Assembly (NCBI RefSeq): GCF_029589435.1
Contig: NZ_JARRAG010000002.1
Span: 3,844,001 to 3,908,000, forward strand
Length of the DNA stretch: 64,000 nucleotides
Source of the DNA: Paludisphaera mucosa
GTDB taxonomy: Bacteria > Planctomycetota > Planctomycetia > Isosphaerales > Isosphaeraceae
Direction: 5' to 3'
Below, one piece after another: positions 51,701-58,901 of the stretch. The notes under the pieces are model-generated. The model did no database searches, had not been told where the DNA came from, and saw nothing but the letters and a program-made list of their open reading frames with translations. A program made the translations under genes and the position numbers. The stretch's first letter is position 1; every line of letters begins with the position of its first letter.

Positions 51701-53219
51701 CAACACCCACGCCGTCCCGCTCGACCGCCTGGCGTGCTCGTCGCCGGGGGCCCGGCGGGCCTTCCAGGAGTGGCTGGGCAAGCGGCTGCGGATCGCCCCC
51801 GACGAGGTCCGCCTGCCCGCGCCCAACGTCGCCGAGTCGTCGCCGGCTCCCGAGCCGCCGCAGGCCCCCCGCGCCGCGCGGCGGTTCGAGGCCTCCGCGT
51901 TCCTGGAGACGGTCGAGTTCACCGCGATCGACTTCCTGGCCGAGGACGCCGGCCGCGACGCCGAGATCCTCGAACGGTTCGGCCCCCAGGTCGCGCAGCT
52001 CGTCCGCCGCGACCGCCAGCAGAACGTCCGCCGGGCCTTCTGGAGCTTCCCGCTCCAGGAGCTGCCGCTCGCCCAGCGCACGATCAACCCCTACGCCTTC
52101 TACGAGAGCCGGCTCTCGGGCGGGCGGATCGCCTTCTTCCCGTTCGTCGTGGCCGCGGCCTTCTTCAAGAGCGTCTGGGTCGCCGTCCGGGGCGTGTACG
52201 ACGGCGTCCACGAGATCCTCAACCCCCAGGTGATCCGCGAGCGCGACGTCCCGGCCGACGCCTACGCCGCCGCGCACCGCAAGATCCACCGGATGCGCAA
52301 GCCGGTGTTCATGGGGTCGCTCTGGCTCCGGGCCCGGCTCGACGTCGAGTACCTGGGCCTGCAGCTGCCGACCGCGCCGGCGGTCCTGGGCTTCGACTCG
52401 ACGATGGAGGCCGACCTCGACTTCATCGGGGCCTCGCGCAAGGACCGGATCGTCGCCGAGCGGATCCGCCGCGACCACCAGCGCCGGCTGGCCTGGACGG
52501 CCCGCTGGCTGGCGCGGTTCGGCTGGACGTTCGACGAGCTGCCGGCGTTCCTCTCGCGCGAGGTCCCCTTCCTGGCGAACCGGGCGAGCGAGGCCCTGCG
52601 GGCGCTCGTCTCGGCCTGCGTCCTCGACCACGACGACCTCGCCACCCTCGGCCAGTCGATCGAGGCGATCACCGCCCTCGCGGCCTACGCGGCCGATCCC
52701 GCCTCGGACCTGAGGCGGCTGCCGCCCGGCCTGCCCGACCCGGTGGTCAACCCGCGTCGCCTCTGGCGGCCCGTCCCGCGCCAGGGGCCGGCCTTCCGGC
52801 GGCTGTTCGACCTGCCGGCCTTCGCCGCCTACGACCCGGCCGCCCGCAAGCGGATCGTCGCCTTCCTCCGCCGCCACCGCCGCGTGACCCGGGGATGGTA
52901 CCGCGTCGTCATGGGCCAGGGGGGGGCCGACCCCTGGGCCGAGGTCCGCGCGCGGCTCCACGAGGTCCTGCTCAAGACCGACCTCTGGAGCGACCAGATC
53001 CTGATCCTCCGCTCGGTGCAGACTCTGACCATGCTCGACGTCCACCACAACTGCGAGCTGGTCTGGTCCCTCGGCGGCTACGAGGATCCCGAGCCCGACG
53101 AGCCCCCCTCGGCACCCCGGTCGGGCCCCGCCGCCACCGCCGCTGGCCCCGGCTCGGCCCCCGACTGGTGGTCCGACCGCCCCGACGCCGAACGCGAGCG
53201 CGTCGCCTCCGACGCCTGA
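48717..53219 (+). CDS. giant multidomain membrane protein with voltage-sensor-like S1-S4 module and no visible pore
   Basis: 1500 residues. The N-terminal ~415 are helical and highly charged (coiled-coil-like). Residues about 420-557 form four helices in voltage-sensor order: S1 (LDNVVLALIIALSLLIVGET), S2 (AWLDLAVCSGLMAEFLLKW, with the family's acidic E-F-L-L-K), S3 (FVQHFVIDFLASLPFGFLA, matching the IDLLAxLPF pattern of Kv-type channels), and S4 (LRYLRFARILEILFFLRLAM), where Arg recurs every third residue. No TVGYG or other selectivity filter follows; instead a ~200-residue soluble stretch leads to two more helices (about 761-783 and 799-820), then a 680-residue cytoplasmic-looking part. It lies 38 bp after the dipeptidase. 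Function unknown; possible voltage-dependent regulator or enzyme. Confidence 0.75.
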   Translation: MMDRAERSRMAAERPAVAEVTWNERAWCEQARALARKGDDGAGEPVRAARLGRMLAHVEAGWRIRGTFDGHSGDPGGDRIRRSVVRGLADLRRAVDDLLAKVEPDGEAERLAAAKLREWIARERSTLQAVLTNPQVDPFRRLLSLDAIRGDLEWFGLLLDRLEGDPGPGPAAWLEVELAKVRRLLEDEPRRPKARARRAALRARCERMRGILLERRVRKELDAALEEAAPERLAAVRNKLSRLQARVGALEPVADAADDSASDSGSHPTIDPDVERPGDDPVAWTKALAARRAEVAERIDESLLAMPPAQASAACARIVQGARDELAEMIAFLQDAPMRRAVLRLETAEEDMDRLTATMQTLRRAGRRAPEERRPTSEDCRRLDDALGDVRRLHGTIRGEWQEKLLTFRLQNLLGRRGATLLDNVVLALIIALSLLIVGETLLDRSGGLSHSRLALFAWLDLAVCSGLMAEFLLKWTLAPARGVYFVQHFVIDFLASLPFGFLAFVMDEQLSPGGEQTLWLLRYLRFARILEILFFLRLAMPVVRLARLALFALRLSDRLVRRNAGLLNRNVILFEPNQTNRAESSDRHRLALLRGEVQAAESNLGRRLHREQQDALAARRLSDLAVRLGFLPDRQIEPLSEHRDGREIPVEALVERLIQLTPETLVDRMGQTFVASVDGYLRVLDAPIVRRLPLIRSLVAHREKSPAEAVALAANYVGYAVQRGLDLIYFLADLQATLSPAIFLDRLGLTLVNATRTPAKRLLWLGTLFLVLFVTVNVVGFLSAFRPFVDGVQQKLGWPVIVLGCVCLGFWSLGSWLRRIANQSADFCERLVEAQFAAQTKTFKARRSEQDARFLAERVVDPEIALRSSDDHVPGLYRDVPTAAADVEAIFVSPQTRFANRELSFLRNIRLLYQDYLDGSPFHRSDVKTSVQLLGNLALTNLRRSRIESLLGENRALGRLDMSRAGGLLGGPYLWFNYITRIIVQETAVLLLDYNTHAVPLDRLACSSPGARRAFQEWLGKRLRIAPDEVRLPAPNVAESSPAPEPPQAPRAARRFEASAFLETVEFTAIDFLAEDAGRDAEILERFGPQVAQLVRRDRQQNVRRAFWSFPLQELPLAQRTINPYAFYESRLSGGRIAFFPFVVAAAFFKSVWVAVRGVYDGVHEILNPQVIRERDVPADAYAAAHRKIHRMRKPVFMGSLWLRARLDVEYLGLQLPTAPAVLGFDSTMEADLDFIGASRKDRIVAERIRRDHQRRLAWTARWLARFGWTFDELPAFLSREVPFLANRASEALRALVSACVLDHDDLATLGQSIEAITALAAYAADPASDLRRLPPGLPDPVVNPRRLWRPVPRQGPAFRRLFDLPAFAAYDPAARKRIVAFLRRHRRVTRGWYRVVMGQGGADPWAEVRARLHEVLLKTDLWSDQILILRSVQTLTMLDVHHNCELVWSLGGYEDPEPDEPPSAPRSGPAATAAGPGSAPDWWSDRPDAERERVASDA

Positions 53220-53227
53220 ACCGGCCG

Positions 53228-54364
53228 TCAGCCCTGCGCCGTCATCGCCGCGACGAGGCGGTCGTTGGCGGCGTCCCAGCGGTAGCCGGCGGCGATCGAG
53301 CGGCCGGCCTCGACGCGACGGGCCCGCTCGTCGGCCCGGTCGAGCAGGTCGCGGATCGCGCCGGCGATCGCCGTCTCGTCCTCCGGGTCGAAGTACCAGC
53401 CGGCCTCGCCGCCGATCTCGGGGAGCGCGGTCGAGTCGGCCAGGGCGACGGGCGTCCCCTGGGCCATGGCCTCGACGGCCGGGATGCCGAAGCTCTCGCA
53501 GAGCGACGGGAAGACCAGGGCCGCCGCCTCGGCGTACGCGGCGCGGAGGGTCTCGCCCTGGCGGTAGCCGGGGAGCCGGACCGCGGCCTTCGGGCCCAGG
53601 CCGGCGATCGCCTCGCGGAGCGTCCGCTCCTCGTCCGGGATCCCGGAGCCCAGCAGCACCAGCGCCAGCTCGCCGGCTGCTACTTCTTTTAAATGAGCCG
53701 CGGCGCGGATCAGCCGGATCAGGTTCTTGCGGGGCTGGAAGTTGGCGACCGACAACAGATAGGGAAGCCCAGCCGGCAGCCCGAGGTCCTCGCGGATCCG
53801 CTCGCGATCGGCCGCGGGGCAGGGCTCGAAGAAGAGGTCGTCGGCCGCGTTGGGGACGTAGGCCACCTTCCCCGTGCAATCCGGGACGGCCTCCAGCAGC
53901 CGGGCGGTGTTGAACTCCGAGACCGACAGCACCAGGTCGGCCTTTTTGAAAGCCGTCGTCGTGTTCTTGCGGAGCCGCTCCGAGCCGAACTGAAAGCCCT
54001 GCAGGACGTCGTGGCTGGTCACGGCGACGCGGGCCTTGAGGGTCCGGACGCGGAACTCGGCCGGGCAGTAGACCCAGTCGGTCGGCCCGGAAAGCCATTC
54101 CATGGGGGGCAGGGGGGCGACGCGCCACCAGCGCAGGAGGTCGCGGGTGCGGACCGGCAGCTCGCGGCGGGGGGTCGTCCCCAGGCCCTGCCAGTAGGCG
54201 CGGCCTTCCGGCGCGGCGATCTTGCCGGAGACGACCTTCAGGGCGACGTCGGGCCGCGCGGCGAGGCGCTCGAGCTGGGCCAGGGCGTGCCGGGTGACGC
54301 CGGTCGGGGCGTAGCACGCGTTCATGTCGTAGAGCCAGGCGACCCGGATCAAGCGACGCTCCAT
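53228..54364 (-). CDS. group 1 glycosyltransferase (GT4-like)
   Basis: A 378-residue GT-B transferase starting at the ATG at 54364. The N-terminal Rossmann domain has [15 protein letters not shown]; the C-terminal donor-binding domain has [32 protein letters not shown], then [20 protein letters not shown], and the E-x7-E motif region [20 protein letters not shown]. It transfers a nucleotide-activated sugar, probably for exopolysaccharide or lipid glycan. A short patch of A/T-ending codons, including TTA, occurs at 53678-53698. Its promoter is back to back with that of rpsL. It converges with the voltage-sensor-like gene, 8 bp apart. Confidence 0.92.
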   Translation of the reverse strand: MERRLIRVAWLYDMNACYAPTGVTRHALAQLERLAARPDVALKVVSGKIAAPEGRAYWQGLGTTPRRELPVRTRDLLRWWRVAPLPPMEWLSGPTDWVYCPAEFRVRTLKARVAVTSHDVLQGFQFGSERLRKNTTTAFKKADLVLSVSEFNTARLLEAVPDCTGKVAYVPNAADDLFFEPCPAADRERIREDLGLPAGLPYLLSVANFQPRKNLIRLIRAAAHLKEVAAGELALVLLGSGIPDEERTLREAIAGLGPKAAVRLPGYRQGETLRAAYAEAAALVFPSLCESFGIPAVEAMAQGTPVALADSTALPEIGGEAGWYFDPEDETAIAGAIRDLLDRADERARRVEAGRSIAAGYRWDAANDRLVAAMTAQG

Positions 54365-54399
54365 CGTGTCTTGGGAGGGGGGGCGTTCCTGCCGCGGCG

Positions 54400-54429
54400 A
54401 TGGTACGGGCGGAGGAAACATCGTGTCAA
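54400..54429 (-). promoter_or_regulatory. promoter of the glycosyltransferase gene
   Basis: TTGACA (54429-54424), 18-bp spacer, TACCAT (54405-54400), about 36 nt before the ATG at 54364. Its -35 is 5 bp from the -35 of the rpsL promoter. Confidence 0.7.
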
Positions 54430-54434
54430 TCGCC

Positions 54435-54462
54435 TTGACACCACCCTCACGACCGGTACACT
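54435..54462 (+). promoter_or_regulatory. promoter of rpsL-rpsG
   Basis: TTGACA (54435-54440), 16-bp spacer, TACACT (54457-54462). The start near 54469 leaves a 180-nt leader, which contains a GGCCGTC/GACGGCC inverted repeat that could be a regulatory hairpin. Confidence 0.75.
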
Positions 54463-54649
54463 AAATGCTTTGGCTCGGGATAGACCGCCTCAATCCGGCC
54501 GGGGAGCGTCGTCCGAAAGTTCGTTTCGGGCCGACACGTCGCGGGTTCCGAGGATCCGCCCGCCTCGCGGCGATTCGGTCGCACCTGGCCGTCGCGGCCG
54601 ACGGCCGCCACCAGGACCAAGACAGGGACGACAGGGAAACGACGAAGAC

Positions 54650-55057
<408 letters not shown>

Positions 55058-55156
55058 GTCGAACCCCTCGCCCCGGAACGCTCTGAGCCACCGCTCGCGC
55101 CGGGTCGACGGAACCGTTCCCGAACCTCGTGCCCTTTTCCCGCAGGATCGACATTC

Positions 55157-55630
55157 ATGGCCCGCAAGTTCACGGCGAGCAAGACCCACCTCAGGCCCGA
55201 TCCGCGGTTCGGATCGAAACTGGCCGGCAAGTTCATCAACTGCGTGATGCACAACGGCAAGAAGAGCGTCGCCCAGCGCATCTTCTACGATGCCATCGAG
55301 CTGATCCAGAAGCGTCTGCCCAACGACGAGCCGATCGACGTCTTCACCCGCGCGGTCGAGAACGTCAAGCCGATCATCGAGGTCCGCTCGAAGCGCGTCG
55401 GCGGCGCCACCTACCAGGTCCCGATGCAGGTCAACAAGACCCGTCAGCAGACCCTGGCCATCCGCTGGATCCTCATGGCCGCCCGCGAGAAGAAGGGCCG
55501 CCCGATGGCCGTCAAGCTCGCCGACGAGCTGGTCGCCGCGTTCAACCGCGAGGGCAACGCCGTCACCCGCCGCGAGAACGTCCACCGCATGGCCGAGGCC
55601 AACAAGGCCTTCGCCCACTTCGCCTGGTAA
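55157..55630 (+). CDS. rpsG: 30S ribosomal protein S7
   Basis: 16S rRNA-binding assembly protein, also contacting the E site. 157 residues beginning [20 protein letters not shown]; the family blocks [40 protein letters not shown] and ARWIL-like [14 protein letters not shown], and [15 protein letters not shown] at the end are intact. A strong terminator directly follows, so the operon stops here with no fusA or tuf. Confidence 0.97.
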   Translation: MARKFTASKTHLRPDPRFGSKLAGKFINCVMHNGKKSVAQRIFYDAIELIQKRLPNDEPIDVFTRAVENVKPIIEVRSKRVGGATYQVPMQVNKTRQQTLAIRWILMAAREKKGRPMAVKLADELVAAFNREGNAVTRRENVHRMAEANKAFAHFAW

Positions 55631-55653
55631 TCCCCCTCGGCGACGAATCAATG

Positions 55654-55694
55654 AAGGCCGCCGACGCGATCCACGTTTCGCGTCGGCGGCCTTT
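55654..55694 (+). terminator. rho-independent terminator of rpsL-rpsG
   Basis: A perfect 15-bp stem (AAGGCCGCCGACGCG / CGCGTCGGCGGCCTT) with a 10-nt loop, followed by a short T-run. It ends 24 bp after the rpsG stop begins and lies just before the convergent sigma gene. Confidence 0.8.
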
Positions 55695-55724
55695 CGCGTT
55701 TCGAACCGCTCCCCGCTGCACCTT

Positions 55725-58574
55725 TCAGTGCCGCAGGGCGACGGGGATTCGAATCTCGCCGAGATCGAGCCGGCCAGCCCCCCAGGGGTGGATCGGGTTG
55801 CATCCCACCCGGAAATCGGGCGGGGCCGATGAGGCGGGCCAAGGCCGGATTTCATAGTCCTCGCCGACGAGAAGCGGCGGCGACGAAAAGCGGCCCGCGT
55901 GGTCGGTGGACGTGAGCCCGCCGACCACCCGATCCAATCGCCCCCAGCGACCGACCTGAGTCCGCCGCAACCAAAGCATTTTCATCGCCGGCCGGGGGTT
56001 GCGCGCTCCATCGACGACGACTCCCACGACCCTCGCCGTGGGGCGGACGACGATCGTAACCTCCGACGTTTCGGGGGCGACGACGATGCTCGTCGCCATC
56101 GAGCCGTCGCGATTCGTGACGTAGAGGGCCTGTTCGAAACGATCGACCTCGACGCAGAACCGTCCGTCGCGGCCGGTTGTCACGAATCGAGTCGGCTCCG
56201 GACCGATCTCGACGACCGCTCCCGCGACCGTTCCGCCCGCCTCATCGGCGACCCGGCCGACGAGGAGCCGTCGCTTGGGGCGGTCGAGGTGATGGTCGCG
56301 AACCTCCTCGGCCTGACCCGAGATCTGCAAGATCTCGCCGGGCGGACGTGAGTCGAAGGTCAGCCGATAGTTTCCTGGGCCGACATTGAGCGCGTACCGT
56401 CCGTCGGCGTCGGTCCTCGCGCCGACGATTGGTGAGCCCGGCCGGATCCGAACTTCGCCGATCCCCACCGGCGGGGGGAGAGAGCCGATGTCCTCGCTGG
56501 CCGAGACGGCCACGCCCGATGCGGGGCCGCGTTCAGGGCCCAACGTCACCCGGCCTCGGATCACCGTACCCCGTGCGAGCTTGAAGTCGATCCCGTTGAC
56601 GAGCGCCCCCGCCTTCAGCTCGACGCCCTCAAGGGAGGGAGCGGCCCACGTCTCGTGCTCGACCCAGATGCAATAGCTCTCGCCCGGCGGGACGTTCATC
56701 GCGTAGACCCCGTCCGCGGCCGTACGAGCCCAGCCCGACCCGTGGTTGTGATCCCACCCCGAACCCACCGCCCGGACCGTGAGCCCGCGCGCGGGGGAGC
56801 CGTCGGGGAGTGCGACGCGGCCCCGGACCGGGACCATGCGGTGCACGAACCGCTCGACCGAGGTTTCTCCTTCGGGGTCGATCTCGATCGATCGCCGGGA
56901 GAGCGAACCATCAGCCGGGTAGAACACTGTCCGCGAGGGCGACGTCGGGAGCCAGTCGAAGACGGCGACGCCGTCCGGCCCCGTGGTCGCCTCCATCAGA
57001 CGGCTTCGGAAGTTGATGAGGGAGCGGCGCGAGTCGCTTCGAAGGCTGGGGACGAACAACGGGACGTCCGCCAGGGGGCCCGCTTCGCCTAAAAGTCGGA
57101 TCTTGACCGTCCAGGGCTCGCGGAGTTCGAGCGTGACGGATTCCTGGAGTTCTGCGGCGGGCACGCCCTGCGGCGTGGCCACGTTGAGGAGGTCGCCGAA
57201 CTCCACGTAATCGAATCCTTCGCCGCCCTTGCGGGCGACGACCCACTGGACGCGGGCATCCGTGGGAAGGAGGAGCCGGGCCCGGCCGGCGGAGTCGGTC
57301 TCGGCGTGGGCGACCACGCAACGATCGGAGACGGCCTCGACCATCGCCCCGCCGACGGGCCCCCCGACCGTCTCCACGCGGACGTCCAGCGTCCCGCCCG
57401 GGCTTACCACGATCCGAGCCGGGTCGACCTGCGGGGCGTGGAGAGGAGAACGCGCGTAGACGTGCTTGCCGACGCGACGGCCGTCCGGGGAGAGGACGAG
57501 GACGCCCAGGCTGTCGACCGGCCGCATCGCGAACGAGCCGTCCGGACCGGTCAGCCCCCGGCGCTCGTCCGAACCGTAGGCGTTGAGCAAGACTTCGGCC
57601 CCCGCCACGGGCCGTCCGGCCTCGTCGACCACGACGCCGCGGACGGTTTCCTCGTCGCTCGCTTCGGGCTTCGACGACTCGGCCAGGAACGAAGCGGGTT
57701 CGTTCGGACGCGCGGCGTGGCCCCAGCCGAGCCCTGAGCCCAGGGCGAGGGCCCCCGCGGCGCATGCGGCCATCGCGAGCCATTTCCATCGGGAGGGGGC
57801 GAGCATGGCGAGGACTCCTTCGGCCAGGGAGGCGACGGCCTCCGAGACCGTCCCGGGGACCGCGCCGTTCCGGGTTGCATTCAAGGCGAGTCGCAGGGCC
57901 GAGTCGGGCAGGGGGGACGCCTTGGAGGGGGAGGCCAGGACCGCGCCGAGCAGGCCGACGGCCAGGCCGCGGCGGGCGAGGCGGTCGCGCAGCAGCGATC
58001 TCCCCCGCGCCAGGCGGCTCGACAGCGTCCCTTCGGCCAGGCCGAGTCGTTCGGCGGCGTCGCGACGCGGCAGGCCGTCCAGCTCGCAGAGGCGGATCGC
58101 CTCGCGGAACCGCGCGGGCAGCCGGTCGAGTTCCTCGTCGAGGATCGACTTCAGCTCGAACAGGTCGGGGTCCGGAGCGTCCGCGGCGCGACCGACGTCG
58201 AGCGCGATCCCCTCGCGGGCCCGGATCCGGGCCGATCGCACGCGGACCTCGCGGCCGGTCCGCACGGCCACGACCCGGAGCCAGCCGCCTATGTCTTCCA
58301 CCCCCCGGATCGCCCCGGCCTTGCGCGCCAGGACGAGGAAGACGGCCTGGAACGCGTCGTCGACGTCGGCCGACGCTCCCAGCATCCGCCGACAGGTGGC
58401 GAGCACCATCGGCCCGTGGCGCTGGACGATCGCCGCGAAGGCGTCTTCGCGATCCACCCCGTCGAGGCTCGCGAACCGCTCCAGGAGCCGGCCGTCGCTC
58501 AACGACCCGACCGAGCCCGTCGCGTACAGGGACCCGATCCGCCGGACCGTGCCGTCCTCCGACGTCCTCTGCAT
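55725..58574 (-). CDS. ECF sigma factor fused to membrane helix and carboxypeptidase-regulatory-like (CarboxypepD_reg) domains
   Basis: 949 residues. The sigma part (about 25-200) has region 2 ([20 protein letters not shown], then WLRVVAVRTGREVRVRSAR) and region 4 (RRDAAERLGLAEGTLSSRLA then RGRSLLRD). A hydrophobic stretch at about 265-285 (WKWLAMAACAAGALALGSGL) would cross the membrane once. The outer ~650 residues hold several beta-sandwich repeats of the CarboxypepD_reg/Ig-like type, each with VxGVVVDEAGRPVAGAEV-like turns: VRGVVVDEAGRPVAGAEVLL, VRGRVALPDGSPARGLTV, LVGRVADEAGGTVAGAVVEI. It is probably a membrane-tethered sigma factor released by a signal; the sensor could bind carbohydrate or protein. 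Release mechanism is inference. It faces the rpsG terminator. Confidence 0.9.
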   Translation of the reverse strand: MQRTSEDGTVRRIGSLYATGSVGSLSDGRLLERFASLDGVDREDAFAAIVQRHGPMVLATCRRMLGASADVDDAFQAVFLVLARKAGAIRGVEDIGGWLRVVAVRTGREVRVRSARIRAREGIALDVGRAADAPDPDLFELKSILDEELDRLPARFREAIRLCELDGLPRRDAAERLGLAEGTLSSRLARGRSLLRDRLARRGLAVGLLGAVLASPSKASPLPDSALRLALNATRNGAVPGTVSEAVASLAEGVLAMLAPSRWKWLAMAACAAGALALGSGLGWGHAARPNEPASFLAESSKPEASDEETVRGVVVDEAGRPVAGAEVLLNAYGSDERRGLTGPDGSFAMRPVDSLGVLVLSPDGRRVGKHVYARSPLHAPQVDPARIVVSPGGTLDVRVETVGGPVGGAMVEAVSDRCVVAHAETDSAGRARLLLPTDARVQWVVARKGGEGFDYVEFGDLLNVATPQGVPAAELQESVTLELREPWTVKIRLLGEAGPLADVPLFVPSLRSDSRRSLINFRSRLMEATTGPDGVAVFDWLPTSPSRTVFYPADGSLSRRSIEIDPEGETSVERFVHRMVPVRGRVALPDGSPARGLTVRAVGSGWDHNHGSGWARTAADGVYAMNVPPGESYCIWVEHETWAAPSLEGVELKAGALVNGIDFKLARGTVIRGRVTLGPERGPASGVAVSASEDIGSLPPPVGIGEVRIRPGSPIVGARTDADGRYALNVGPGNYRLTFDSRPPGEILQISGQAEEVRDHHLDRPKRRLLVGRVADEAGGTVAGAVVEIGPEPTRFVTTGRDGRFCVEVDRFEQALYVTNRDGSMATSIVVAPETSEVTIVVRPTARVVGVVVDGARNPRPAMKMLWLRRTQVGRWGRLDRVVGGLTSTDHAGRFSSPPLLVGEDYEIRPWPASSAPPDFRVGCNPIHPWGAGRLDLGEIRIPVALRH

Positions 58575-58901
58575 CCTGAGCGCCCCCGGGGCCCGTTCGA
58601 CGTCTGCTCTACCTCTTCTAGGGGCGCGAACCGCCCCGCGCGTCCCCCGATGCGGGAAAATTTCGAGAGAGGCCGTCTCGATCTCCCCATTCGGGGCAAG
58701 GTCCCTCTTGGAGGATTACGCCTGCACCGCGGAATTCGCCCCTTCGGCGGCCGGCCGCAAACTCACCGGAGACGAAAAAACCGCACGCGATTTCGAGAGA
58801 CGAGACGATCGAAAAGTCGCAAGTCCAATAAATAAAACATCTTGCGTCTACATTGAATCGGCTTGGTTCGCGCACGAAGCCAATTCGAAGCCGATCCCGC
58901 G
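58575..58901. other. upstream region of the fused sigma gene
   Basis: No gene is supported in these 327 bp. It includes an AT-rich stretch (AATAAATAAAACATCTTGCG around 58827-58846) unlike the surrounding GC-rich DNA, suggesting a regulatory region. A weak stem TTGG..TTCG/CGAACCAA near 58860-58885 could terminate the upstream gene. No promoter with both boxes was found. Confidence 0.45.

Noticed and set aside
50070-54317. A 1415-codon minus-strand frame opposite the voltage-sensor-like gene
   Set aside because: Repeats of charged residues typical of antisense high-GC frames; the plus-strand frame has membrane helices and domain order. It also overlaps the glycosyltransferase in another frame.
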